64,000 nt of DNA from JBJHBP01 sp050485645 (GCA_050485645.1 JBJHBT010000013.1:1-64000); one strand, 5' to 3'; positions 1 to 8,987 are shown, counted from the stretch's first letter. Notes: generated by a model from the sequence alone, not told the origin. A program made the numbers and translations.

Positions 1-64
1 GCGAAAGTCGTTCCAATCGCTGACGCTCCTTCGCATCCAACTCAATACTGACTGCAACCCGCAT
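1..64 (-). mobile_element. IS630-like transposase, N-terminus only (runs off left edge)
   Basis: Twenty-one codons read leftward from an ATG at position 64 and leave the window. The peptide begins MRVAVSIELDAKERQRLERL, which matches the usual opening of IS630-family transposases (a short hydrophobic strand, then the first helix of the DNA-binding domain). An AT-rich stretch (about 91-113) lies just upstream and could hold its promoter. The DUF4139 stop codon is only 58 bases away, so the element probably abuts that gene. Family assignment rests on this short peptide alone. Confidence 0.5.
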
Positions 65-121
65 GACACCGTCCGCCTCATTCAACAGGCCCTTATTTTA
101 TATTAATTATGGCGGGGTACA

Positions 122-1735
122 CTAGCGCCGCTCCACTGCTGAAAGCTGATAGCGCAGTACCTGCTCGCCCGGCGGTGCGACGATACGCCACGCATAGTCA
201 CCCAGTTTGCGCTGCATCGGGTGTGATGAGCTGTCCATGCGTGCGTCCACGAAACGCGGTTCGATGAAGTGACGGATCTCCAGGTCCACCGCTATGGTTT
301 TGTTGTTGACGATGCGGTATTCGTTGCTGGTGGATCTGCGCTGGCGGTTCGCGCCTTCCGGGGTGTCTTCGAACATCGTTGTGATTTCCAGCGTCAGATT
401 GAGAGCGCGTCCGATTTCCAGCTCCACGGGCACGCCGACCGGGGTGTCCGCTATCCATGCCTCGCCGGCAAACAGTTCCCGGTTCGCGGATCCGCGATTT
501 TCAGCGTCACCGGGGTCGTGGCGTTCGAAGAAGCGCATCGTGCCGCGCGCCAGCGGTTCACCGGGGCCGCTGTCCTCGGTGTTGTCCCAGGCGATCATCA
601 CATTGGGCACCACCACGCCTTCGCGTCGGATGGCGTTCAGCCCGAGCATGCGGAAGCCGTAGAAGCGTTCGATGCGCACATCGGGTTTGTCGAGAAACAG
701 CACCTGCTTGGTCTGGCGTGCCGGCAGATCGGTTGGCCAGGGCAGCCGGTAGAGGTAGTAGTCGCCGAGCTCTTCGCGTTGCACGATGCGCGCGCCGGTC
801 ACAGCGAGTTCCTGGTAGGGAGCACCGACGCCGCTTGAGCCGACGAATATCGCGTAAGCCACGCCATCGCCACCGGGTTCATCCGCGCTGTCGTAGGGTA
901 GCGAATGACATTCGCGCAGCGGCGCGATGTCAGCCGACCGGGCCGGCGGCGGCGCTTCCCGGCTGCCGCCGGCATCCGCGTCGAGAATGTTCAGTGCACC
1001 GGCCACCAGCTGAAGATCGATATCGTTGAACGACCAGCCGGTGTCGTTGGTCAGCGTCGCCCAGCCGGACAGCGCCATGCGATCGCTGCGTTCATTGAGG
1101 CGTGCCACATAGTCGGCGCTCCACGAGAAGCCGTGTGCCAGATAGCTGACCGTGAACGTGCGCCTGCCCGGGTCACCCGCCGCAAGCCGCACCGACAGCT
1201 GCGGCCGACCGCGCAGCCCCTCCGGCACCTCGTGAAACTCGAGTCGTTCGGGCAGGCCGGCGCAGTGCAATGCCTCGTAGCCGCCGTCCAGTGCCAGCAC
1301 CACGTCGTGGCCCGCCGCGATCACCGTTGCGTTCGTGCGTGTGACCCGGCCGCTGGCGGGATCGGTGCGGGTGAGGGTGACTTCACGGCCAACGTGACGC
1401 TCCAGCAGTGAGCGCGGCGTCAGCTCATCGGCGTCGAAGTTGGTCTCCACCAGCGTGCGATCCAGGTCCGCAAGGACGGCCGACTGCGGCAGCAGCGAGT
1501 CTGCGACGCCGTCGATGACCAGCGTCATCGCCGAAGCCGGCAGATCCACGCTGCGTGTTTCGGTGACCAGCGCGATGTTGTCACGATAGATGGTGACCGA
1601 CACGGCATCGGTGGTGGACGAGTACACGTGGACGTCGTCCTGCGCGTGTGCCTGTGGAATGAGCGTAGGCAACGCCGCAATCAGGGCCGGAAGGCCCGCG
1701 ATGGCGATGCGGACGATGCCCGATCCGGCGTTCAC
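122..1735 (-). CDS. DUF4139 domain secreted protein, second of a tandem pair
   Basis: 537-residue exported protein of unknown function. A signal peptide (about residues 1-31, ending PQAHA) is followed by an N-terminal strand region (VTIYRDNIALVTETR) and the DUF4139 core with the diagnostic FSWSADYVARL segment near residue 205. The start is a GTG whose last bases overlap the stop of the upstream paralogue (GTGA overlap), so the two genes are translationally coupled. The overall plan is the same as its neighbour, but this copy is about 70 residues longer in the C-terminal half. DUF4139 proteins are widespread and poorly characterised; a structural or envelope role is likely but not shown by the sequence. 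Confidence 0.85.
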   Translation of the reverse strand: MNAGSGIVRIAIAGLPALIAALPTLIPQAHAQDDVHVYSSTTDAVSVTIYRDNIALVTETRSVDLPASAMTLVIDGVADSLLPQSAVLADLDRTLVETNFDADELTPRSLLERHVGREVTLTRTDPASGRVTRTNATVIAAGHDVVLALDGGYEALHCAGLPERLEFHEVPEGLRGRPQLSVRLAAGDPGRRTFTVSYLAHGFSWSADYVARLNERSDRMALSGWATLTNDTGWSFNDIDLQLVAGALNILDADAGGSREAPPPARSADIAPLRECHSLPYDSADEPGGDGVAYAIFVGSSGVGAPYQELAVTGARIVQREELGDYYLYRLPWPTDLPARQTKQVLFLDKPDVRIERFYGFRMLGLNAIRREGVVVPNVMIAWDNTEDSGPGEPLARGTMRFFERHDPGDAENRGSANRELFAGEAWIADTPVGVPVELEIGRALNLTLEITTMFEDTPEGANRQRRSTSNEYRIVNNKTIAVDLEIRHFIEPRFVDARMDSSSHPMQRKLGDYAWRIVAPPGEQVLRYQLSAVERR

Positions 1736-3138
1736 CAGCTCTGGCGAACCGTGAAGCTCAATGTGGTCTCGCCATTGGCCGGCACCGGCACATCCCAGGC
1801 GTACCCGTAAGCGTGGGTGCGTCGTCCTGGGATCGATTCGGCGCGCATTTCATTGAATCGCCAAAGGTTGTCCTGGCGAATCGTCACCGTGACCGGCTCG
1901 GTGCGCGCGTTGCTGATCTGGTAGGTCATGTCGAACTCAGTGGAACCGCGGGCTGCGCCGCGCGTGGCCACCAGTACCGGGCGTATGGTGACGTCGAATG
2001 CGTCGCCAATCTTCAGCGCCAGCTCCGACCCTGCGCTGGTATGACTGATGTGGTCCTCACCGATGAACTGTGGCTGGCCGCGGGCGTCTCGGGCATAGAC
2101 CCGCACCACGCCGCTGGGCAGCTGGTCGCCGAGGCCGCCAGCCTCGGAGTTCGAGAAGCGCACGCGTGATTCGGCAGACACGGGCTCGGGATAGGTCTGG
2201 AGCACAAAGAACGTCTGTTCGTAGCCGCGGTCGGCGGAGACCCCGTCGGCTGTGAGGAAACTCACTTGTTTGGTCTGGTTGTTCGCGATCGTCGTGACCT
2301 GATCGATCGGATAGACATAGTAGTCGGCGAGCTGCTGGCGCTGCGACGCTTCCACGCCGGCCGAACGGCGTACGCTGCCGGTTCGAACATTGCCGTAGCG
2401 CTGCCACCACTGGGCCTCGTTCTGTACGACATTGACGTCTCCGGCCACCAGCTGCGCATGCGCGTTCTCGAAGCTGGTGCCAGAGGTGTTGTTCAGTGTG
2501 ATCCAGCCCTGCAGTGACACGCTGGCAGGTTCATCAAGTACGGCCACGTAGTCGGCGCTCCAGCTGAAGCCTCGCGTCAGATAGGCAAGGGTGATGTCGG
2601 CATCGACAGGCTGTGCGGCCTCGGCCAGCACCGACAGCGTCGGTCGCGCACGCAGGTTCGGAGGCACTTCCTCGAATATCACCCGTGCCGGCAGTCCGTC
2701 CTCGCGCAGCACTTCGATGCGCTCGCCGATGCGCAGCACCACACCGCCCACCGTCGACAGCACCTCGGCGCGCTCGCGCGTTTCCTCACCAGTAGCAGGA
2801 TTCGTGCGGACGATGACGATCTCGTGGCCAACCGCCTTCTCCATCAGCTTGGCGGGCGTGAGGAGGTCGTAGTCGAAGTTCTGTTCGAGGATGGTCAGCT
2901 CACGTGCATCCAGTGTCACGGTCTGCGCCATGATCTGGGCCGACACGCCGGCGAACTCGATGCGATGCAGGCCGGCCGGCACCGCGAGCGGACGCACGTG
3001 CTCGACCAGGGCGAGATTGGAATTGTAGATCGTCAGCGACAGCCGCGAGTCGGCACTGTCGGCCACGGTATCGGCGGGGACGGTGAGCGGCAGGGCCGCC
3101 AGCAGTCCGGCAGCCACGGTAGAACGTACGCCACGCAT
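1732..3138 (-). CDS. DUF4139 domain secreted protein, first of a tandem pair
   Basis: 468-residue exported paralogue of the following gene. Signal peptide about 1-22 (LLAALPLTVPA), then LTIYNSNLALVEHVRPL, matching the start of the other copy, and the DUF4139 hallmark GFSWSADYVAVL near residue 190. No catalytic motif is visible. The ATG is preceded by AAGGAGGA, a strong ribosome binding site. Since the next gene starts inside this stop codon, the pair forms a two-gene operon, and the products may form a heteromeric complex (inference). Tandem duplication followed by divergence is the simplest origin. Confidence 0.85.
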   Translation of the reverse strand: MRGVRSTVAAGLLAALPLTVPADTVADSADSRLSLTIYNSNLALVEHVRPLAVPAGLHRIEFAGVSAQIMAQTVTLDARELTILEQNFDYDLLTPAKLMEKAVGHEIVIVRTNPATGEETRERAEVLSTVGGVVLRIGERIEVLREDGLPARVIFEEVPPNLRARPTLSVLAEAAQPVDADITLAYLTRGFSWSADYVAVLDEPASVSLQGWITLNNTSGTSFENAHAQLVAGDVNVVQNEAQWWQRYGNVRTGSVRRSAGVEASQRQQLADYYVYPIDQVTTIANNQTKQVSFLTADGVSADRGYEQTFFVLQTYPEPVSAESRVRFSNSEAGGLGDQLPSGVVRVYARDARGQPQFIGEDHISHTSAGSELALKIGDAFDVTIRPVLVATRGAARGSTEFDMTYQISNARTEPVTVTIRQDNLWRFNEMRAESIPGRRTHAYGYAWDVPVPANGETTLSFTVRQSW

Positions 3139-3288
3139 GAAGTCCTCCTTGCCGATTCCGGCCAGTCCATCTCGGGAACAGTGCTGTTATCGGGTTGTAT
3201 CACAGCAAGGAAAAATGTGCACGCCGTCCGCCCTCCGCCCTCCGCTGGAACAGCTGGTGTCGGTGACGAAATCGATGTAGCGAGGCGA

Positions 3289-4095
3289 TCAATCGTCAAC
3301 CACCACCTGGCATTTGTAGACCTCGTCACCGTTGCCGTCGATCACCGCCTCGCAGACCGGACGCCAGTTCGTCTGGTTCGATCTCAGGTGCGAGAACAGG
3401 TCGCTGCGCGCGCGAGTCCGAAAGCAGACACCCGCCATCATCATCGCGATCTGTACCGCACGCCGGCTGACCAAGGGGCAGGGTGGCCAGGGTTCGACTC
3501 GCGGCTCGGGTCGGGCCGTGTCGATACGCGGCCGATCGACGGCCCAGTCATCCATCGAGAACGTCCGGTAGCCCGCTTCGATTTCCTGTTGCCTTCGCCT
3601 TTCCGCCAGCACTTCGAGCCGGGCTTGTTCCAGCTCAAGGACACTGAGGGAACGACTTTCGTCGGGTGCGTCCGCTGCGGTGTCCGATGTTTCCTCTGCC
3701 GACGGCGGATCGGCCCCGGATTCAGGCCCGGCCCGGGCTTCCGTCTCGGGCTCTGCCTCGGACGCTGGTTCCGGTTCGGGCGCTGGGGTGGTCGCTGGCG
3801 GTTCTTCGGGCGTGGTCTCGGGTGGCTCCGGAGGCGCCGTCTCGACGGGGGGCGGTACTTCCATTGCCGGTGCGGGCGACGGTGGCGTGGACGGCGTTTC
3901 CTGCTCGATCATCCAGACGACGCTGATCGGCCTGGCGGACTCCGGATCGGAGACGCTCCCGGGTAAGCCGCCGACCATGTACAGGAGCGGAACGTGCAGC
4001 GCCAGCGACACCAGCAGCGAGACAGGCCGCCCGAATCCATGCACGGTTGCCGATGAGCGGGCAGTGCGGATGTCGCCTTCGTCACTTGCTGGCAT
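3289..4095 (-). CDS. TonB/TolA-like membrane-anchored proline-rich protein
   Basis: 268 residues. A short cytoplasmic N-terminus (about 25 residues) leads into one membrane segment (VSLLVSLALHVPLLYMVGGL), then about 120 residues rich in Pro, Glu and Ala of the type that spans the periplasm in TonB and TolA. The C-terminal 100 residues carry charged helix and several cysteines (PPCPLVSRR, VCFR, VCEAV, KCQVV). This end does not show the usual TonB C-terminal sequence, so energy transduction to a receptor is uncertain. It lies in the same direction as the surrounding secreted proteins. A TonB-like energiser with an unusual C-terminal domain is the best reading. Confidence 0.6.
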   Translation of the reverse strand: MPASDEGDIRTARSSATVHGFGRPVSLLVSLALHVPLLYMVGGLPGSVSDPESARPISVVWMIEQETPSTPPSPAPAMEVPPPVETAPPEPPETTPEEPPATTPAPEPEPASEAEPETEARAGPESGADPPSAEETSDTAADAPDESRSLSVLELEQARLEVLAERRRQQEIEAGYRTFSMDDWAVDRPRIDTARPEPRVEPWPPCPLVSRRAVQIAMMMAGVCFRTRARSDLFSHLRSNQTNWRPVCEAVIDGNGDEVYKCQVVVDD

Positions 4096-4248
4096 AGCCG
4101 GGCCGTACGGGTCCGATGTTGACTGTTATGCAGACCCGTACGCCGGGGGTTGGTTCAGACCGTGCGGGAGTGAGCACCGCAGTGATGCTGAAAACGATAA
4201 CCCGGATCAGTGCTTCAATGCGTTCACGAGGAGATCCACCCGGTCGCG

Positions 4249-5559
4249 TCAGGGTATCCCCTCGGCCTCGAATCCGTGCATGGCAAGCCAGTCGACAAGC
4301 GCGCTGCGATACCAGCCTTCGACAACCTCCTTGTCGCGAACGCGGCTTTCGCTCGCGCTGATTCCTGCCAGGTGGAACCAATACAGTTCCTCCATTTCGC
4401 GGCGTACGCCGTCCCGGTCCGCCAGACCCTGGCTGATCAGCAGATTGGCCCTGTCGATACCTGTCCACCATTCGTAGGGATGGACGGCCAACGTTTCATC
4501 CAGCACCGCCAGCGCGTCGGCGTGACGGTCCATGCGAGCATACAGGGAAGCCAGCTGACGTCGCAGGTGGAACGGATGACCGAGAGTCTGCCCGGTGTAG
4601 TAGCTCATGGAGTCGAGGTCGGATGCCTGCAGTGGTCTCGTGGTGCGATGATCGATGGCAGCTCTCAGGTAGGACTCGACCGTATCGTCCTGCCGCTTTC
4701 GCTCAAGAATCCGGACGATCCCGGTGAGCGAGCGGATGTCGTCCGGGTCCAGCGTGTAGGCCTGAATGTAGTGCTCCAGACTTTCGTCCTGCATTCGCAG
4801 CGCGTCGAACCAGCGCGCACGCGCGTACCAGGCCGCCGGGTCAGCGCCCGGATTGTCGACGCGAATCAGCCGGGTGGATGCGTCGGCGACGGCAATCTCG
4901 AACAGGTCATAGTTGGCCAGCCGCGCGATCAGCTTTGCCTCGGGCAGCCGCGAACCCTCAAGATGGATTCCGGACGTCCAGCCGATCGGGGGAACTCTCC
5001 CGCGACTCTGCGTCAACTGATGCAGGTAGTGGTCTGGCAGCAGCGTTTCCGGATTGCGTGTCCACAGACGTTCACCCGTTGAGGAGACCGCAATGATCGT
5101 CTGTTGCAGTTGCGGGCCACCGCAGCCCGGGTTCTCAATCGCCACATAGGTGCCATCGTCCAGCAGAAACTCGTACGAAGGGCGCCGAAACGGCTGACGC
5201 CAGGAGGAAACGAGTGTGTCGCCGCGATACAGGCTTACGAACCTGAGTTCGTCAACTGTTGGTACCCACTCCAGGTGATATGTATCGGAAGGGCTGCGCA
5301 GCAGGACGTAGCTGCCTTCGGCTTTGCCGTCGGGAGGTGGGACGCTGATGTCTATTCGCTCCCCATCCACTACGACGTACAGGGGGTCATCGCTGGACAT
5401 CGCCATCAACACGAGGTCCATACGGGTGAGCGTCTGAGGACAGCTGATCGCCCAGGCCGGACCGGCAGCACCGAGGAGGAGGGCGCCAAGGAGGGCGCCG
5501 GGGACGAGAGCGTTCAACAGGACGGTGGCGGACTTGCGTGTTGTTTTTCTGTCGAACAT
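4249..5559 (-). CDS. secreted protein with TPR-like C-terminal half
   Basis: 436 residues from the chosen ATG at 5559. The frame is open further upstream, but that start would overlap the preceding gene, and only the internal ATG is followed directly by a signal peptide (ALVPGALLGALLLGAAGPAWA). The middle part contains beta-rich sequence with DGERIDISVPPPDG; the C-terminal half contains helical repeats resembling tetratricopeptides (AAWYARARWFDALRMQDESL, LYARMDRHADALAVLDETLA). No enzyme motif is seen. Function unknown; a periplasmic scaffold or assembly factor is plausible. The 11-base gap to the preceding gene suggests co-transcription. Confidence 0.65.
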   Translation of the reverse strand: MFDRKTTRKSATVLLNALVPGALLGALLLGAAGPAWAISCPQTLTRMDLVLMAMSSDDPLYVVVDGERIDISVPPPDGKAEGSYVLLRSPSDTYHLEWVPTVDELRFVSLYRGDTLVSSWRQPFRRPSYEFLLDDGTYVAIENPGCGGPQLQQTIIAVSSTGERLWTRNPETLLPDHYLHQLTQSRGRVPPIGWTSGIHLEGSRLPEAKLIARLANYDLFEIAVADASTRLIRVDNPGADPAAWYARARWFDALRMQDESLEHYIQAYTLDPDDIRSLTGIVRILERKRQDDTVESYLRAAIDHRTTRPLQASDLDSMSYYTGQTLGHPFHLRRQLASLYARMDRHADALAVLDETLAVHPYEWWTGIDRANLLISQGLADRDGVRREMEELYWFHLAGISASESRVRDKEVVEGWYRSALVDWLAMHGFEAEGIP

Positions 5560-5569
5560 CGCCAGAGCC

Positions 5570-5615
5570 CTATTGAGTAGAAGCGGTCCTGGTGTTTCCG
5601 GTGAGGACGATCTCA
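5570..5615. repeat. dispersed repeat copy A, left part
   Basis: This stretch covers the last codons and stop of the small secreted protein and matches positions 12131-12176 closely (ATTGAGT.GAAG.GGT.C.GGTG.TTCCGGTGA in both). In copy A it is separated from the right part by about 550 bases holding the gene; in copy B the two parts are contiguous. The match was made by eye. Confidence 0.6.
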
Positions 5616-6112
5616 AGCTGTCCCGCCACGAAGAAATGTCGCGCTCTGCCCGACTGCTCCTGGTTGCCAATCGCGATCGGGATGTTTTTCTGATACTCGA
5701 GCAATGTATAGAACCCGAGCGGTTCGCGCAGAGAACGCTTGAGGTTGCTCATCGAGCCACCCAGTCGGTCGGTTGCGTGGACAAGCAGCAGGACGCAGGT
5801 CGAAGTTCGACACTCCACTTCAACTCGTCCGACGATGAGCCCCTGTTCTTCTTCTTGTGCGACGGCGGCACGGATGCGTGATTCCATATCGGGGGACCAC
5901 TGCGGGTCTACAGGTTCCTGAGAGAACCGGGACGATGCCGAGCCAGGAGAAAACGGTTCAGGGATGTCGTCAGCCGGGTATACGCGCCTTGCTTCCTCAA
6001 GCAGTTCGCCTGGCGACATTTCCTGAGCCAGCACCGGAGAGTGCAGCAGCCCGAAGATCGCCAAGAGTGATAGCACGGATCTGGTGTGCATTACGCTGTA
6101 TGCGGTAGGCAT
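5570..6112 (-). CDS. small secreted protein with a CxxxxC pair
   Basis: 180 residues from ATG 6112, which has GGGAG at good spacing and gives a signal peptide ending SPVLAQ; the longer upstream reading lacks both. The mature protein is acidic, with PADDIPEPFSPGS, a DMESRIRAAVAQEE helix and a conserved-looking ECRTSTC segment that could form a disulfide in the periplasm. No family recognised. The last codons (TGNTRTASTQ, stop) and the region just upstream of the gene are both repeated at about 12.13-12.31 kb, where the gene body is absent (see repeat entries). Confidence 0.6.
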   Translation of the reverse strand: MPTAYSVMHTRSVLSLLAIFGLLHSPVLAQEMSPGELLEEARRVYPADDIPEPFSPGSASSRFSQEPVDPQWSPDMESRIRAAVAQEEEQGLIVGRVEVECRTSTCVLLLVHATDRLGGSMSNLKRSLREPLGFYTLLEYQKNIPIAIGNQEQSGRARHFFVAGQLEIVLTGNTRTASTQ

Positions 6113-6167
6113 ATCCGTCTCCCTGGGAGGGTTGGAAGGATCGGTCCGGGCCTCTCCGTATTCGTTA

Positions 6168-6310
6168 GTTACGATGGTACATCGCGTTTCCTGAGCATTT
6201 CCATGCCTGAAACAGAATCGGGCGCCGGGAGTCGGTTGAACCCGTGGCCGAGAACGTCGCCCGCGGGTCTGAAAGCAGGGCGGGTGGCTGGCTATCGCCT
6301 GTTCCCGTGC
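6168..6310. repeat. dispersed repeat copy A, right part
   Basis: Upstream region of the small secreted protein gene, matching about 12167-12308. Shared blocks include ACATCGCGTT, GCATTTCCA, CCGTGGCCGAGAACGT, TCTGAAAGCAGGGC and GGTGGCTGG. The far end overlaps the last codons of the WG-repeat gene. In copy B the equivalent end lies at the stop of the SnoaL-like gene. Confidence 0.65.
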
Positions 6311-7101
6311 CACTGCATATCCGCTCTCTCTATCCCGATACCGACCAGATATGTGCGCTCGCGATTGCGTTCCAGAAACGAATAGACGACCTCCCAGTGA
6401 TCATCCCGGCGCTCGATGGAAAAGCCGGTCCACGCGTCATGCGTTGCGAGCGCGTGGCGCAGGGCATGGCAAAGGGCCGCGTTTTCATCTTCTATTGGTG
6501 GTGCCGGGCAATGGCTGTTGGCGTTTCGGAAGTCCGTGAACGCCGTGGACTCCTCGATCGGATAGATCGGATCCATCACCAGCTTGCCGCTTCGGTCGAT
6601 CATGCCGCACTGGCCACCGGTCATCCGGGTTTTTTCGCCAATCTGCTTGATCGCGAACGGACCGTTGCATACTTTGGCGTATCCCTCTTCAAAATAGCCC
6701 AGCTGCTCGAATCCGGGATCAAGCACCATGTTCAGATGTTTGTCGATGTAAGCCTGACGCCCATCGAGCCTTGTGATGGACAACCCTTCCTCAAACGATG
6801 CGCAGCGGGCATCGGTATACGGAACATGGGCAGTCCGCCCATCGCGGTGAACCAGATAGGCATCCTCGCTGGAAAACACGACGCACCCGAGGTCGTCTTC
6901 ATCGAAATGCAGGGTTTCGATTGTCTCTGGCGTCAGTGATGCACCAGCCGTCTGATGGGGATGGCCGCAGTGATCTCTACGCACCGTTGTCCCCTCGCCT
7001 TGAACGACGCTGTAGTACATGCATCCGGCTGCGTGGGTAACCGGCGAAGCCAGAGAAAGCACTGCGAGAAGCAGGGCGGAGATGATCAATCTGACTGCCA
7101 T
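6292..7101 (-). CDS. secreted WG-repeat-type protein
   Basis: 269 residues with a clear signal peptide (about 1-24, SLASPVTHAAGC). The body carries the alternating short-strand pattern of WG (KWG) repeat proteins: an aspartate-glycine turn followed by hydrophobic strand and position-specific statements (QAYIDKHLNMVLDPGFEQLGYF, CGMIDRSGKLVMDPIYPIEE). The signal peptide ends before Cys26, and several further cysteines suggest disulfides. A periplasmic or surface beta-propeller-like protein of unknown ligand is likely. The end of the gene is overlapped by the dispersed repeat, so the C-terminus may have been altered by it. Confidence 0.6.
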   Translation of the reverse strand: MAVRLIISALLLAVLSLASPVTHAAGCMYYSVVQGEGTTVRRDHCGHPHQTAGASLTPETIETLHFDEDDLGCVVFSSEDAYLVHRDGRTAHVPYTDARCASFEEGLSITRLDGRQAYIDKHLNMVLDPGFEQLGYFEEGYAKVCNGPFAIKQIGEKTRMTGGQCGMIDRSGKLVMDPIYPIEESTAFTDFRNANSHCPAPPIEDENAALCHALRHALATHDAWTGFSIERRDDHWEVVYSFLERNRERTYLVGIGIERADMQWHGNRR

Positions 7102-7199
7102 TATCTTCTCCCCGATGTGGTTAGAGAAATCGCTTCAGTTGTGCTGCCGGGAAGTCTAGCCCAGGCGCATGCTCGATACGACAGGCGACCACGGCATTT

Positions 7200-7355
7200 T
7201 CAACCGCCCTGGCGGCTTTGGGTGAACCCAGCGACGTGGCTATCCGCGTAAGGACTCAGATGCACATGAGCGGCGATTTCGTCCAGGCTGGGCTGATCGG
7301 TCGCCCGCTCAACCAGACAGGCAATCGCGCATTCAATACGATCGTAGTCCGGCAC
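7200..7355 (-). pseudogene. relic of an AraC-type HTH / alkyltransferase (Ada-Ogt) gene
   Basis: A 51-codon frame from a GTG reads VPDYDRIECAIACLVERA, then QPSLDEIAAHVHLSPY. This is the typical start of the AraC-type helix-turn-helix in Ada and of HTH-alkyltransferase proteins (DY.RI..AI.yi, QPSLDE.AAH..LSP). After HLSPY, where the family continues with HFQRLF, homology stops and the frame ends 14 codons later. It starts 12 bases beyond the stop of the SDR gene. A truncated remnant is the best explanation; the enzymatic part is absent. Confidence 0.55.
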
Positions 7356-7366
7356 GACACGAGCTC

Positions 7367-8131
7367 TCAGACTCGATTGATGGAAACACCGCCGTCCACC
7401 AGCATCGCTGAACCCGTGGTGAAGCTGGAAGCATCGGAGGCCAGGTACAACGCAGATTGAGCGATCTCTTCCGGCGTTGCCATGCGCTTGAGGGCGTGCA
7501 GATTGTGCACGAAAGCCAATTGTTCAGGCGTGTTGGCGAATGTTCGACCAGCCGGTGTATCCGTGCCGCCGGGCAGCAGCGCGTTGACGCGAATATTCTC
7601 AGGACCATACTCGGCCGCAAGCACCTGGGTGAGCCCTACGAGGCCTGCCTTGCTGGCCGCGTAGGCCGCCATGCCCGGCATGCCCGCGGTATAGCCAACG
7701 AAAGTCGACGTGAAGATCAGCGAACCTCCTCTGCGCGCCGCAATGGCAGGCAACTGGTACTTGGCCCCCAGAAACGCGCCGGTCAGGTTGGTTGCAATCA
7801 CCTGCTCCCAGCCGGCCAGTGACATGCCGGGAACCGGACCCATATCGCCCAATATACCCGCATTGTTGAACGCGATATCCAGCCCGCCGAAGTGCTCGAT
7901 CGCCAGCTCCACCAATGCCCTGGAATAGGCTTCGTCGCCAACATCGCCCGCCAGGGCGAATGCACGTCCGCCGTCTGTGGCGATGGATTCCACCAGAGCA
8001 TCGAGCTCGTGCTGTCGCCTTGCGGCCACCACCACGGCGGCCCCTTCTCTTGCGAATAGCCGTGCGGTTGCGTATCCGATGCCGGTGCTGGCGCCCGTCA
8101 CAATGGCGACCTTGTTGGCAAGTGCGTTCAT
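7367..8131 (-). CDS. SDR family NAD(P)-dependent oxidoreductase
   Basis: 254-residue classical short-chain dehydrogenase. It has the nucleotide-binding motif TGASTGIG near residue 12, NNAG near 88, the catalytic YAASK tetrad segment near 153 and the usual C-terminal SAMLVDGGVSI. The ATG at 8131 was chosen over an upstream start because GGAG lies about nine bases before it and the family begins with KVAIVTG. Substrate cannot be told; such enzymes act on alcohols and ketones in the cytoplasm. It is encoded beside an NADH-azoreductase on the same strand but with its own spacer of 140 bases. Confidence 0.85.
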   Translation of the reverse strand: MNALANKVAIVTGASTGIGYATARLFAREGAAVVVAARRQHELDALVESIATDGGRAFALAGDVGDEAYSRALVELAIEHFGGLDIAFNNAGILGDMGPVPGMSLAGWEQVIATNLTGAFLGAKYQLPAIAARRGGSLIFTSTFVGYTAGMPGMAAYAASKAGLVGLTQVLAAEYGPENIRVNALLPGGTDTPAGRTFANTPEQLAFVHNLHALKRMATPEEIAQSALYLASDASSFTTGSAMLVDGGVSINRV

Positions 8132-8271
8132 CAATCTGATCTCCGTGCTCTGTTGCGTGGACGGGCAGGTGCCCGAAACAGATGCCATGTTGGAAGATCA
8201 GGTGTGCATTGCCGACCCGGATCTTGCTGAGTTTCCGCAGGCATAGCTGGTGCCCGCGGCGAAATTCACTG

Positions 8272-8904
8272 CTACGCTGCGGCCGCCCGGCGGGCCACCG
8301 CCTGTTCGGCGAATTCCAGGGCGCTTCTCAGCCGCGCGTCGTGAAACTCCTCGTAGCCCACGCGCACGAACTCCGGACTGTGCAGCCCGATGAATCCCAG
8401 CATCGTGGTCAGGTGCGGTTCCAGAAAATTCAGCTCCGCCATGGGGCCGCCGGGCAGGAGATCTCCGTCGCCGACGGAGACGATCACGGTTGTGGGCTTG
8501 TCGGCGAGAAGTGGCCGATAGGGTTCCTCTGCCTCAGGGTCGAAGGAAAAGGAGCGGTTGACGCGGATGATCTGATCAAAATACGCCTTCAGCTGGGCCG
8601 GTATTCCGAAGTTGTACATGGGCACGCCAAACACCAGGGCATCCGCCGCTTCGATCTCTGCCAGCAACGTCTCGCTTTCCGACAACACCGCCCGCGTCAA
8701 CGGCGAGTGCGTCGTCGGGTGTGCAAAGGCGCTGGCTATCCAGGCCTCGTTGACCGGCGTGGGCGGTTGCAGGGCGACGTCGCGTTCAATCAATGTTCCC
8801 CCGGCGTGGGCGGCCAGCCAGCGCTCGGCGAACTGTCCGGTCAGGCGGCGGGTGATGGAACGGGTATTGCGCCCGCTGGAGTTGACTACCAGTAACCTCT
8901 GCAT
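8272..8904 (-). CDS. azoR: FMN-dependent NADH-azoreductase
   Basis: 210-residue flavodoxin-fold quinone/azo reductase, which reduces azo bonds and quinones by two-electron transfer from NADH. The start LLVVNSSGR and the FMN-binding MYNFGIPAQLKAYFDQI and SVGDGDLLPGGPM segments match the family. ATG 8904 has GGAGG eight bases upstream, whereas the ATG five codons earlier has none. A dyad that looks like an HxlR-family operator lies about 90-115 bases upstream, and the HxlR gene lies just beyond, so repression by HxlR and induction by quinone-type electrophiles is a reasonable inference. Confidence 0.9.
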   Translation of the reverse strand: MQRLLVVNSSGRNTRSITRRLTGQFAERWLAAHAGGTLIERDVALQPPTPVNEAWIASAFAHPTTHSPLTRAVLSESETLLAEIEAADALVFGVPMYNFGIPAQLKAYFDQIIRVNRSFSFDPEAEEPYRPLLADKPTTVIVSVGDGDLLPGGPMAELNFLEPHLTTMLGFIGLHSPEFVRVGYEEFHDARLRSALEFAEQAVARRAAAA

Positions 8905-8987
8905 GAGATGAACCTCCATCGAGTGAACAAGGCTGCTTCGTGGGCTCGATTGTTCACGCGCTCGGGGGTTGCATCCACGACCAAACC

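Noticed and set aside
4082..4471. 129-residue minus-strand frame between the TonB-like and TPR-like genes
   Set aside because: Mostly overlaps the end of the TPR-like gene; the non-overlapping part lacks a usable start codon although it looks faintly like a signal peptide.
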